Below, piece after piece: positions 33,442 to 45,257 of a stretch of 64,000 nucleotides of DNA. The notes below the pieces were generated by a model. That model was not told the origin of the DNA. It saw only the letters and a program-made list of their open reading frames with translations, and did not search any database. This DNA comes from Zygaena filipendulae (Eukaryota; Arthropoda; Insecta; Lepidoptera; Zygaenidae): contig OU015649.1 in the NCBI GenBank assembly GCA_907165275.2, forward strand, positions 14,042,001 through 14,106,000, written 5' to 3'. The position numbers and the translations under genes are program-made. The stretch's first letter is position 1. Each line of letters begins with the position of its first letter.

Positions 33442-33842
33442 AACCCTTAAAAATGTGTAAGCACACATTTTAAGGGTTCCGTACCCAAAGGGTAAACCGG
33501 GAGTCGGGACCCTATGATTAAGACTTCGCTGCCCGCCCGTCCGTCCGTCCGTCTGTAGCCTGTACGTCTGTCACCAGGCTGTATGTATCTCATGAACCGT
33601 GATTGTTAAACAGTTGAAATTTTCACAGATGATGTATTTCTGTTGCCGCTATAACAAAAAATACTAAAAAAAAACATACGCGTCGAATTGAGAACGTCGG
33701 CTATAAAACAGAATAAAATAAATAAATGAATATTTAAGGGGTCTCTCATGCAACAAACGTGACTTCTTTTTTGCCGTTTTTATAGATAATGACGCGGAAC
33801 CCTTCGTGCACGAGTCCGACTCGCACTTGGCCGGTTTTTTTA
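33442..33842 (+). repeat. Lepidopteran interspersed repeat ending CACTTGGCCGG
   Basis: It begins at a hairpin of AACCCTTAAAA and TTTTAAGGGTT arms (33442-33478). It continues through gggttccgtacccaaagggt, a (CCGT)n tract at about 33537-33553, caccaggctgtatgtatctc, atgaaccgtgattg and cacagatgatgtatttctgt. It ends cgagtccgactcgcacttgg, then ccggtttttt. I recognise this block order from lepidopteran genomes but cannot name its class with confidence. A decayed end is at 24085-24131. Confidence 0.72.
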
Positions 33843-36099
33843 ATATGACGGAGGACAATATAGGTATTTTATAATTTTTGTCCGTCTTTGAGCGTATACC
33901 TACGTAAAATGCAGGAACCGCCGAACGGATTTAAATAAAACATAGTAGGTACGTCCCGGCAAATTGAATAGTCCTCGGACTTACTTACTTACTAGTACTA
34001 ACTCACTAGTACTAGTAGTGGAATTACTTAATAGTAAAAATAAGTATTAAAATAGGATAACTAGAGGATAGAAAAAAAAAATAATTAAAATAAAATTGTT
34101 AATCAAATAAATTAAAAAAACCCCGACCCATCCAGGCTTAAAAGTAAAGTAAATAAAGAAATGAGATAGAATAGAATAGAGATAGCTTGGTAACCCACCA
34201 AGTAAGTGTGATAGATACGATGGATGTAAGAAAGAAATCAGTATGCGGAATGAAATTACAAGAAGTAGCACATGCGGGAACTGGTATGAATGAGAAACAG
34301 TAAATACAGGCTTCAAAAATGTCGAAGGAAGCTATAGTCCTCGGATAAATAACATTGCTTAGGATAGGGAAACGAGTCCGTCATTACTCCAAGACGGTTA
34401 GTACGTTTCGTACGTTGAACATACGAGCAGAGAACATTAAACACTGGTTTGTATAATCCAAGTGAAACTTTGTCTCATCCACTTTAAACGCCAAAATTTC
34501 CCACCGGCATTCCTAGACAAGTAGGTCATGTACAGTCAGCGGCGACTGGACGGTGGCGAATGTGTCTTTAACACGGTTCAGAACAGACTCATTTTAGACT
34601 GTCTTGAGTCTTGACGTGAATATCCAGGCGTCGCAAAATGTCACTTGGAACCCTTTCGGATTCTTCTGCTGAAGAAAATTTTACGTTCCAAAAAGTGGCG
34701 ATGGAATCAAAGAGGATATAAGAAGACACTAAAAATATCATCTATCTTCTTGAATCATTATCGTATTAAGAATCTTGAATCTCGTTCGAAAATTGTTTTT
34801 TTTTATTTAAAAGCTTAAAATGTGAAATGAATTTCTGAAAATTTGTTTGTTTTCTATTGAAAGTTTTCTATTTTGTGTGCCGCTCAAAAAACAATCAATG
34901 CTACACACTTACGAGTTTTTTTTTTAATATTGTATTTTGTAATATTTTTTTTATTTGATACATTTTAGTAAGTCCACAAATTTAGCTGTTCATGTCGCAA
35001 ACTGTACTCGCATTGCACTAAGTACCCTCTATGTGTTAGTGCATACAATGTATCAAGCCCGGTCTTACGTTGTCAGAGTTAAATTCGAGTATACAATGAC
35101 AAACATACATTTGCCGTTCCCAACATGGCGTCTCACTGAATTGCGACATTGCATCTTAATTACTATTAGAGAATAGAGTACTTTTTTATCCAACCGCAAG
35201 TGTAACTTTGTTTGTTGCTTAGTTAAATCTCACGGGCCTTCTTCAAGACGGGTCAATTGCTCGACACACATTTATGATAGTTGTCACACAAATAAATCTT
35301 CCTTACGTAATCACTTCGTGGTGTTGCATTACGTTTCTTACGGCTGTTGAAATAAGAGTGTTTGTGTAGTAGAGTTGTGGCTTTGAAAATGTTCAATCGA
35401 GGTTACTTTTTGTTTGAGCAATGTGATTTTTATGTGTCTGTTTGTCATACATGACATGTTTTTATTAGATTTGAGTGTGTTATGTCACTGTTTTCAATTT
35501 TTCCTAAATGTGTTAAGCCTAGCTGGCCACACCTTTTGAAGTGAAACTGTTCGGATGAGCTTTTCGCGTTTAATGCTGCGTTCAATTTCTGTCATGGGTT
35601 ATTCTTGTTTGGCCTGGTATTAACTTTTACTATTTTTTTTTAATGATAAATGGCACTATTCTTACGATAATAAGTACATAATATGTGTTAATTTAAATTA
35701 ATAGGGTTTGCTACGGTATTAAAATTTGTCAGTAGATAGAACTTAGAAAATTGTAGGAAACTCGGTTAGATTTCCGGTACTATTTAAAATTAGTAGTCAC
35801 CGGATTCAAAGTTTATTATAAAAGGTGAACTTCTCACAATAAAACTTTGACGGGGCGTTTACAAACGCAATATTTTTATTTTTACTTGTTCATTACGATA
35901 TTGAAATACTGACCGTAGATTTTGCACCGATGGTTTCTCTTTTATCTGAAAAAGATAACGGTAATATATTAGTAGGTTGTTGTAAATAAACTTCTATTCG
36001 GACGAAGCAAGAGCGGTTCGTAACTATTGCCTACCCTTTTGGAAGAGAATGAGACTTCAATACGTCAGCAGTAGGTCAACTAGTTTTTCCCCATAAACA
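33843..36099. other. No gene; minor repeat fragments
   Basis: 33885-33965 resembles a Helitron-like 5' part (gaaccgccgaacggatttaa). 33985-34020 is a run of actagtacta-type sequence. The remainder is AT-rich. Confidence 0.45.
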
Positions 36100-36960
36100 A
36101 ATCTGCGTCAGCTGCATACACTCGTAAAACAGTGGATGGCCACCGTCGATATAACACCGCGGGGGCGACACTAAACAACACCCGTCCGGACAATATATCG
36201 ATAATATCCGTTCGTGGAGGCTTAATTCATCGGTTATTGGTCGTATTTTCCGATATTACTCGCCGACTTTCCGGATATTTTCGAGGTTTTCGGTTGCCCA
36301 TACCCGCGTCCGGAGCTCGTAAAAATAGGGATGATCTTCGACTATCGATGCTTCATAGTGATACGGGGATGCGGACTCCGATTTTTGCAATCCATAAGTT
36401 AGAAGCGAATGGAAAAAAAAAAACACAATTCGTATTTCGAATTCTTGCTAGGTATGTATAATGTCCACAGACCGTGACGCTGTGTATACGTATGGGTCAG
36501 TCACTCCGCCTCAGTGTGGACTTGTTGAATTGTATTTTAAATCATAATTAATTTTTGTAAACCACTGGCCGACTGTTTTTTTAGACTGTGCCTCTCATTT
36601 CTGGTCGCTTCGTTAAAACCGCCGAGTCGTTTGTGCGCAAAAATAAACGTTGCCACAAATCTAATTTCACTCCAAAGGGAAATTATCGGGCCGAATAAAA
36701 TAAGATCGCTCATGTTTTGCGACGTGCCCGCCCGCCGTTTTTCTTTCTATTGTGTTTCTTTTGCCCGTCCCCTCACCTCGTAGCGGCGCGTTCGTTGTTA
36801 CGGAAATTCACAATCCATACTTTGCATGAGGTTAATTTGAATGCGTTCAGTAACTCGAGACGTTTGCATTGTAAATTATTGCAAAACGGTCCTATTTATT
36901 TACTCATATCACGCATTTTTTGCTTTTTGAGGTTATACTCTGTTTGGCACGTTTAGTGTA
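36100..36960. promoter_or_regulatory. CpG-rich single-copy stretch, possible cis-regulatory DNA
   Basis: Contains many CpGs (caccgcgggggcgacac; ccgcgtccggagctcgt; cgtgcccgcccgccg), repeated cgat-type words and no mobile-element marks. Open frames over it (36132-36461, 109 codons; 36717-36956) have no protein signature and are expected where stop codons are diluted by GC. Function is only suggested by composition. Confidence 0.28.
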
Positions 36961-37052
36961 GAATTGTAGCAGCAACGGCAAGGGAATTGACTTGCATGAG
37001 TTGGCAAGGACTGCAATAACGGTGCGTTGTTCTTTTTAAAGTAGAAAATGAA

Positions 37053-37240
37053 TCCTTACTATCATAAATAACTTACTACACTTAAACTTACGCTTTCACG
37101 CCTCAGCGGCTCAACTGATCATGATGAAATTTTGTATACACTTTGTCAGGGGTACAGAAACGGACATAGGGTGATTTTAATCCCGGAATTCCCGCGGGAT
37201 CTCCAAGATTAACGCGGGTGAAACCGTGGGGAACAGCTAG
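37053..37240 (+). mobile_element. Helitron-like element
   Basis: TCCTTACTATCATAAATAAC after an A; catgatgaaattttgtatac; ttaatcccggaattcccgcg; ending gggtgaaaccgtggggaacagCTAG before a T. Confidence 0.75.
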
Positions 37241-37581
37241 TTCGGAATAAATTCCAACAGGTGCTATTACACAGTCATGCGTAGGTACTTTGTTTTTCTT
37301 AAACGTCTTTAACAGCTGTTGTAGGTATTGTTATAAAAGTAATTTAAAACCATTAGGTTTAGGTTTCATCATAGATTTCGGAATGAGGCATTCTGTAGGT
37401 TGTCTGTGGATTACACAATTAAATTTTATCGATGATACTTTGATTGAGTTTGGAATACGCTGGAATATTCAATAACACCAATTTTATTTCATAAATAAGC
37501 TTATAAATGTAAGATTACAAAAAATATATTTAGAGAATCAAATAGTTTAATTACAATAACGTGTATTGTATTGTGTAATAA
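37241..37581. other. No gene seen
   Basis: AT-rich; an open frame at 37290-37475 has no recognisable feature. Confidence 0.42.
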
Positions 37582-37769
37582 CTAGCTGTCAACCTACATA
37601 GGTATATATATAAATGAAGCAGTATTTTTCCCTTGGCCACGGCTTATATCACCATAAAATTTTGCATAATCGTTTTCGAAGGTACAAAGAAGGACATTGG
37701 GTACTGTTATCTCGGAATTCCCGCGGGAACTCCGAATTTACCGCGGATGAAACTGCGGAGGACAGCTAG
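37582..37769 (+). mobile_element. Helitron-like element with a CTAG at both ends
   Basis: The right end is the usual ggatgaaactgcggaggacagCTAG. The left edge is CTAGctgtc, the complement of another copy's 3' end, so two copies may have recombined here. Confidence 0.62.
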
Positions 37770-38422
37770 TACCTAATATATACCTAACATTATCCAATGA
37801 GTTAGATCAAGATATTACCTATATTATTTTATCAAAATTGTATACCTGCTAATATTTTAATTTGAAACTTTTGAGCAAGGACGAGAAAATTTTCTTCTCT
37901 CATATCTTAAATGTTAGGTAACTTGAGACAAGCATACATACATGTCATGTTCTAATTGAAGTCCGTTTAATTTTTCTTCTAATTCGCTTTCAATATCCAT
38001 ATGAACAGACAAAACCATTAAACAAAATAATCAAAGAAAAACTTATTAAGTATATTAAAAAGTCGTTTATATTTTACCATTTCTAACCGCTGCGCTGCGA
38101 CTGTATAGTTATGGTGACCATACACATTCGTGTAATTATCGTACACGTTCGATAATAAAATATAACGTGTGGAGACCGTAATGACGGCATTTAATGCCTT
38201 TTTATTAACGAGTCCTCGCTTACTGTACGGACAATCCTTTGTTAGCCATTTTGCGTTCCGCCACTAATTGCCCGCGTTCGTAGTCGAGCGAATTTTTTTC
38301 ATTATCATTCCAGCCAGTGTTTTGGTAGAGGATTTTGTTTTAATAATTTGCATTCGGTTCATTGAAAGAAAAATTCGACGTGAATGGAACTTCTTTCAAT
38401 AGGTATTCTATAAGTAAGTACC
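37770..38422. other. No gene; CpG-richer part at 38075-38330
   Basis: 38100-38290 has gtgtaattatcgtacacgttcg and tttttattaacgagtcctcg and is free of repeat marks. It could be regulatory; nothing decisive. Confidence 0.35.
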
Positions 38423-38632
38423 TCCTACTAATGTTATAAAGAGGTAAAGTTTTGTGAGTTTGTTAGTTTGTGAGGTTGTAGGGGACAATCTCTGGATCTA
38501 CTGAACTGATATTGAAAATTCTTTTACTAATAGAATGCTACAGTGTTCCTGAGTGTCATAGGGTAGGTCTTATTCCGGAATTCTTGCGAAAACTCTGACA
38601 TTACCGTGGGTGAAACCGCAGGGAGCAGCTAG
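38423..38632 (+). mobile_element. Helitron-like element
   Basis: TCCTACTAATGTTATAAAG start and gggtgaaaccgcagggagcagCTAG end. Subtype shared with 10700-10880. Confidence 0.75.
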
Positions 38633-38639
38633 TACAGTA

Positions 38640-38757
38640 AAGTAGTAAAGATTGTCTGGAAGAGATCGCTAGTAAAGCGATAAGACCGCCTTTTGTATGC
38701 CTTTAGTTATAAGTTTCTGTAAACACACTGTAACATTATTTTGGTGTACAATAAAGT
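38640..38757 (+). mobile_element. 3' end of a non-LTR retrotransposon
   Basis: Contains ggaagagatcgctagtaaag with the hairpin ATCGCT-agta-AGCGAT, then ataagaccgccttttgtatg and ggtgtacaATAAAgtgtc. The same order (rag-hairpin, ataaggccgcc, caataaag) is at 54230-54407. No coding part remains, so it is a short 5'-truncated copy. CR1- or Jockey-type origin is possible but not shown. Confidence 0.6.
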
Positions 38758-38758
38758 G

Positions 38759-38896
38759 TCTATTCTATTCTATTCTATTCTATTCTATTCTATTCTATTC
38801 TATTCTATTCTATTCTATTCTATTCTATTCTATTCTATTCTATTCTATTCTATTCTATTCTATTCTATTCTATTCTATTCTATTCTATTCTATTCT
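38759..38896 (+). repeat. (TATTC)n microsatellite
   Basis: About 27 uninterrupted TATTC units form the tail of the retrotransposon 3' end. Such tails arise when the reverse transcriptase repeats the last bases of the template. It reads as an artificial YSILFYSILF peptide. Confidence 0.95.
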
Positions 38897-39724
38897 ACAG
38901 TATAAATTAATGTGGGCAGTGTAAATTATGTGACTTGCACTGTAGGTATAACATTATTTGGTTTTTTATCTGTAGAAACAGAACCCCTCCCCTATAAAAT
39001 GTTTTTCAAAGCTATTTTTCTTTTAACATAAAAAGGAAAACAAAAGATTCCAGCCATGTCGTGTGCGATGCACATCAAACAGTAGTTTAACCAAACAAAT
39101 GACGTATTTCGGTCAGGGGCCCGAAGGCTAAAGGTCCGGTTTATGGCCAAAACACGGAGCTTCCTTATTTAGGATCGAGACAAGTAACGATCATGACAAG
39201 CATCCTAGAAACAAGTTGCTCTATCCCCGTATACCTACATTACATACCATACATCCATGTATTGTAATACCTACCTATAATTTACAGATTTTTTCTCATG
39301 AAATTTTATAAAATATAGGTATTTGATCTTTAGGATTTAAAAAAAATAGGACGTTGTAAATGGTATTTCATCTCTTTCTATACTTAGATAAATATTAATT
39401 GTACGAAAGAGATGAAACACTGTTTTATAAGAGACGCCGCGAGTTATTCAACAAGCAACGGAAGTAACGCTCATGAATTGGCAAGGAGTGCAACATTTTA
39501 CAGCAGTATAAGTACTTCTTTAAAGTCTTACTTGCATACACATAGGAGTTATTTTGTGGTAGGTAGTAAATTTTCCCACAGTAATTTTACAGATTATATT
39601 ACAGACTTTGTTACAATAATAAATAATATAATATTATACATACCTACTATACAATACATGCTATATACTAAATATGAAGTGTCTGTTTGTAATTCCAAAT
39701 TAATAGTTTTTCACTAAATGCATT
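38897..39724. other. No gene seen
   Basis: AT-rich. A hairpin-like tacagattatattacagac duplication is near 39590. An open frame at 39412-39717 is unsupported. Confidence 0.42.
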
Positions 39725-39887
39725 CCGGCTAATCTCTGACACAGGCGTGACCAATTTGACGGGACTTTCATTGGCAGATATCTGATGTTATAAAGAGTAA
39801 CTTAGGCTACCTACTTTTATTTTAGAAAAACCTAGTTTCTGTGGGAATTCTGAAACTCACGCGGGTGAAACCGCGGGGTACAGCTAT
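39725..39887 (+). mobile_element. Helitron-like element, second subtype
   Basis: ccggctaatctctgacacag, ctttcattggcagatatctgatg and gagtaacttaggctacc match 60741-60924; it ends gggtgaaaccgcggggtacagCTAT, with the last base changed. Confidence 0.65.
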
Positions 39888-42800
39888 AATAAATAAGAAA
39901 ATAGTACGGTTGTAGTTACTCATGGTAGGTATGCATATTTTATGTCGTTTTTTGCTACGAATTCGAAATATTGATTTAATATCAATAGCAAAGGCACACT
40001 CAGCAATTTATCCAATAGATAAATCTATGAATGAAATTTTCTGACGTCACATCCTATTCTTCTTACTCTCGCCTGACGAAAGACAATAAGCCGGCCTCAG
40101 ATTAGCTTAATGCTATGGACGCTAGCCGTAGACATTTTATACCGGTCATTAAGTATGTAACGGTTATGTCACCGGCTCCGTCGGGTTATATAGCACAGAC
40201 ATATTGCACAGAGCAAATAAAGCAAACAGTGCCGCCAAGCGTGCCGCAATTGTGCTCTGTTGCACCCATTACAAAAAGCAGTAGATGAAGAAAATTTTGT
40301 ACTTTAAAAAAAAAAAGCTGTAGATACCGATATTACCAAAATAAAACAAAACGTTCAATTTTGCTATGGATATTTCATAAAATCGCCCTGACTATTTTAA
40401 CAATAATTTTGTAAGTATAATCGTTTAAAAGAATAAAATAGTTTTATTTAAAGTTCAATAAAATAATTCCTATAGTTGACTAAATTCACTGAAAACTTCA
40501 ATTCCTTCAGCATTATATTAAGATAGTTTAACCAAACCGTGGCACGCTTGGTTACATACAAGTAGACGAATTTGCCTTTTATACTTTAACTAAATCTTTA
40601 AGTTATAGTTACTGTTAGGATAACTACGTTTCTTGTCCTACTAACTACAGAGCTATAGCTGATATTGCCATTTGTTGGTGAAAGGATGATTGTTTTATAA
40701 AAACAAGTGACTTTTATAACAACTGCTTCAAATCAGTTTTAACAGTTTACACCTAAATTACTGAAAAATTCAGTGACCGTTGAAAAAAAAGAAAACCCAC
40801 TTCCATTGAAGTTGTCGTTGCATCTCACCAAAAAATATGTAAATGTTGCGAAGTCGATGGTAAGTATTTGATAAACAGTAAGTCAATTTCAACAACATGT
40901 CCACGAAGTTATTATTAAGCTAGAGCCGAGGGCTCCGTACGTGACTAATGACTGTTTGTCGTGACCCTGAAGGTCACTGTGCTAAGTTAATACTAGCGAG
41001 GAAATTGTGTATAAATCATACGGAGTCGCCTCATAAATCTCATAAACTGTTTTACTTTATAGAATACAGACGAAGGAAAATATATCGACCTTGTTTTATT
41101 TTCCCAAGCAATTAATGACTGATTTTTAGTAAGTAACTTACATACAGTCATGTAGGTGCAGTGTGCGTGCAATTAAGGGAATGTTCCGCTATAACTGATA
41201 GCAATGGCCCAGTGCTCGCAGTGACGAGAAATTCATTCCGATAAAGATATTGCCACGATATCCTAGGGTAGACAGTATGACGACGACGAAAATGGCGACG
41301 ATATGTACAGTTTTATACCGTGAGCACTGGCGTTTTCGAGGTAAGGTGCTCTCAGTGCTTTGATCACGTGATCAACCTCGGACCAATGATTGGTAAACCG
41401 CATAAGTCGGTCGTCAATGAGTGGTGAACACCGTGACATTGACATGGATGACAGTATACTGAACTGGCTACGTTCCGTTTTAAACACTAAAGAGTATAGC
41501 TAACTATATTGGAACGGCTTCGCCAGGCCAGCAACACCACTCCCTTGAACCAAAAGTTACTATGGATTTATGCGCGAACTTCTTTACCAACTTTGGAATA
41601 CTTAACCAAATTTCTATGACCGCGTTATACATTTGCATTGGCATGGTTGGCACAAAATGCTTCATAGATCGGTTCATAAGGATTTATTGCTCAGTAGGCT
41701 TTGCAGTATACTAAATTAACGTTATACTTTACAGTGCTATCCGTAATAACGAAACATACCCTAAGTATACAGTGTGTAAAGTTGATCGAGGGACTTATCC
41801 AAACTCGTTACAATTCATGCTTGGAAATAACTAATCCTAGAAGAATATATAAGAACATTTGTAGTTATGCATCGCCTCTCTAGAGAATATTTTATTTCAA
41901 CTATGCATTTTATTCATGGTTTTTTTTTTTTAAATTTCTGTTAAAAATTATAGTCTACTTAGAAAATAACGTCTCGTTTATAAATATTGCCAGTAACAAA
42001 ATAGCACTTTCATTTTTACGTTATAATAACCTCAAGACGCGTACACACCGAAGCGTTTCGTCCAGGCACGACCGGGCGAATGGGTGATATTTATTTAATG
42101 GCGGCGTTTCGCCTTTAATAAGGCGATAAACCAAGCGCTTGGGTGACGAAAAATGACGTCATTAAACTTCTAAATTCCCGCTCGCGAGCATAATCTCGCC
42201 TTGATGCTTGTGATGCCATCGAAAATTTATGTATCCTAATGACAATATGGTTATATCTTTATGTGCTGATTAAGAAAATATCATGACAGCTTCAATTTGG
42301 TGCTCGAATGAATGTCTAAGTGAAAGTTATAAGGTTACGCAACACAAATTCCTTCATTTTCTTTTCTTTTTATGAACTTTCGCTTATAATGCATTTAGTC
42401 GGTTTCATGTGAAATTAAATAAGTATTATGTACTTATGTTGCTAAGTTTGTGCTATAGTGCTATAGTTTTCAGAAAAAAAAAAGAAAATATCAGCTTGAA
42501 ATGTCACATGTACATAAGAAACCGCCAATGTGAAAATTATTTTTCTTCTTTTCAGTTACTGCCTTTTTCGTTTAGTTGGAAATGTATAATCGGTAATGCA
42601 TAGAAAAATAAGGAACAAAATCAAGCAAAACTGGACTTTTGGTTGAACGATTTTAGGTGACCACGTGATATTATGATGATTTGTTCTTTAGTTTTCTATG
42701 CGTTAACAATGATACAATTTCAACTTGACTAAGGGGGCTAGTATTGTTATATTATTGTTAGGGTATGGTTTGTGTGCGCCCGTTCGTCTTGCGTGGTATT

Positions 42801-44412
42801 CGTACGTCACTATGGCCTTGACTGAAAACCAGCGTCGTAAGTGTCCCCACACTCACGACATAATGCTCAGACAAGGACCATTTCGAGCGCGGAGACACAC
42901 CACACAAATGGCAAAATATATTATTGTTTCTTGTTTAGTTTTATTTCGTTTTTCTTTATTCTGTTTTTTCTTTATTTCGTTATTATTTATTTTGTTATTC
43001 TTTAATTTTTTTTCATTTGCGTTGGCCTGTATGTGTTTATTTGTGTTGTGTTTCTCTTCTTGCTTGAATAAATCTTTCTTATCTTATCTGGTATAGATCA
43101 GCTTTTTTCGTGAGAGTAAGAAAAGTTTACTGATACGACAATTTGAATTATTCTAAATCAATTTAAAATTATGTTGTATATAGTAAGTAATATATAAATG
43201 AAAACGAACTCTTTTACCTTTTTTCATTCCGTACTACCTCTAGTTGTTTTTCCATCACAGACACTATAGTCTATGTTAACACCTGCCTCTTTTTAAGGGT
43301 TGGATAAATCGTCTAAAACAACGCCACGTTCCTTTTTACGGCGCTCTCAATAACAAATATTTGCTTCAACACTTTTTTCTCGGCGGTACGTCGTTAGTGC
43401 GGGCACTCGAATAAACCAAGACTCCATTACCAGTAACAATGCACTAACAACTTTTTACCCGGACCCTTCGGTGTGAGCGAGTCCTAACTCGAGTTCATCG
43501 GGAGGGATTACGCCCTCCGACGGCGTAACTTTTGGGGCACTTGTTATAGCCCTTCGGTGACCCAGAACTTGGGAACAGAGGTCGGACGCATGGTGTGTAG
43601 CAAAAAGCATGTTTGCAAACTACCGAGTACAACGGAGTGGCGCGATCAAATGTCGCCATTACCTACGTACCCACGAAAAGAAATGAACCGTGCCCGAGAA
43701 TGTCGTGGTGGTGGTTTTTTTCCAAGTTTGTGACCCTCCAACTCCCTAATGTCACGTTCAAATCGTCAGATTATTCATTTTATGCACACTTTTGAGTAAT
43801 GTAAATCCACCATACATAATCTGACGCGCTCGATTATTTCTAGCTACCGATTCGGATACAGAATTTATTATACGACCCTCGTTTAACCTTACACCCTGTA
43901 TATCTTTTACAACGCTTGAAGAACATCGCAAATATATATTTTGTTTTCCACCTTCCGTTAGACGTTAACAATGTTACATTTTATATTTTTGTTATAAGTG
44001 GCCGACAAAAAGATCCAGATAGGTATTATTGAAAAAATATCTAACACTCAGTTATATTAAGCCCATCAAAGATTTTGCCATAGACCCTTCCATTCCGTTG
44101 TAGTTATTAAAACGGCCCGTAGAACGGTAGAATTCAGCGTTGCTCTTTTATACACGATAGAAAGATACGGAACAAAAACGCCCGAGCAGCGCTAAAATAC
44201 CTAATAATAATGAAATGAGTATTTTCGCAAAGAATTCACCCAACGTCAAAGTTAATTGAAAAATATTTTGAGTGGCATTGTTCAGGTAATTGATTCTGAG
44301 TCGTCGCCGATCCGGGATTCGGGTGATTCGCATTTCGTCGTCCCTTTCGATGTACCTACTAAACGGTCGATTTTCCTAATTGGTTGCGATTAAACGTTAT
44401 TGGATACCTACG
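39888..44412. other. Long stretch without a recognisable gene or element
   Basis: Largest repeat-poor interval in the window. CpG-richer parts are at 40110-40260, 42030-42200 (gcggcgtttcgcctttaataaggcgataaacc, partly palindromic) and 43370-43700. The longest open frame (42725-43096, 123 codons) is half T-rich low complexity and unconvincing. These parts are where a conserved host regulatory element would most likely lie. Confidence 0.4.
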
Positions 44413-44647
44413 GGGCCCTTATTCAGTATAACCATAACTCGCCGCGCTAAGATGAGACGCCGCAAAAACTGTCTTTCCCTCGTAGGTAATCAAAGAAGTT
44501 TTAATGCAAAAAAATACATTTACAACGTTTCTTATGGCATGAAGAATAATAATTCCTAATATCTTGGCATGTAGAGCGTTCGGAAATGCGTTTTTGGGAC
44601 GCGCGTTATGGGCAAGGAATGTTGTTGGTCATTGTGAATAAGGGCCC
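44413..44647 (+). mobile_element. GGGCCC-ended MITE, copy 2
   Basis: 235 bp. Left GGGCCCTTATTCAGTATAAC, complemented right GGGCCCTTATTCACAATGAC. Longer than copy 1 (26893) by an insertion containing aagaagttttaatgcaaaaa. Confidence 0.78.
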
Positions 44648-44784
44648 AGGTTTCGCGTGGAGGTTTCACGAGTTAGGAACGAATTTAAGGATAAGCAGTA
44701 ACGAATTTTTAAGGATTCTTAAAAAATTTTGATGGCTTAAAAAATCTTACCAAGCCACTCAATGGTTACTAGCTATCGCTGTAC

Positions 44785-44976
44785 TTTCTGTTATAAATGA
44801 TAAAGTGAGTTTGTTGGTTTGTTCGTTGCGTTTTCACGCCTGAACGACTCAACCGATCGTCATGAAATTTTGCATACACGTTGTCAGGTACAGAGAAGGA
44901 CATAGGATACTTTTAATCCTGGAATTCCCGAGGGAATTCCGAAATTATTGCGGGTGAAACCGCGGGGAACAACTAG
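44785..44976 (+). mobile_element. Helitron-like element
   Basis: tttctgttataaatgataaag start region, gttttcacgcctgaacgact, ctcaaccgatcgtcatgaaa, and end gggtgaaaccgcggggaacaaCTAG. Confidence 0.7.
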
Positions 44977-45019
44977 TATACTAATAATTTGCCAAGTTTT
45001 ACAGTTTGGCATAAGCTAT

Positions 45020-45257
45020 CAGTGGCGAAGGGTGAAATATTGAGAGGGGGAAGCCGGAAATCTACTTTAATTTCAACTTATTAACCTATTAACTGTTAAC
45101 GCGGTATCACCTGCGATAAGTTCGGAGTTCCTGTGGGAATTCCGGTATAAAAAGTCCTTCCCTGTATCCCTGACAACGTTCTCAATTACGTTAGAGGGAG
45201 ATGTTGCGTCTGAGGGGAAGCCGGTGGGAATCGACTTCTATGGTACCTTCGCCACTG
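45020..45257. mobile_element. hAT MITE carrying a Helitron fragment
   Basis: Ends CAGTGGCGAAGG are exact complements over 12 bp, and TAAGCTAT is duplicated exactly on both sides (45012-45019 and 45258-45265), diagnostic of the hAT superfamily. The body contains ggggaagccgg twice (about 45048 and 45217). 45098-45190 is a decayed Helitron-like piece (gcggtatcacctgcg, cctgtgggaattccgg, ctgacaacgt), so it inserted into the hAT element or was carried with it. Confidence 0.86.

Noticed and set aside
36132..36461. 109-codon open frame on the plus strand
   Set aside because: Lies in a CpG-rich patch where stops are rare; sequence has no family resemblance I can see.
38697..38924. Open frame encoding repeated YSILF
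   Set aside because: It is the translation of the (TATTC)n microsatellite.
42725..43096. 123-codon open frame on the plus strand
   Set aside because: The C-terminal half is low-complexity F/L/S from T-rich DNA and the first half shows no motif, splice context or promoter.
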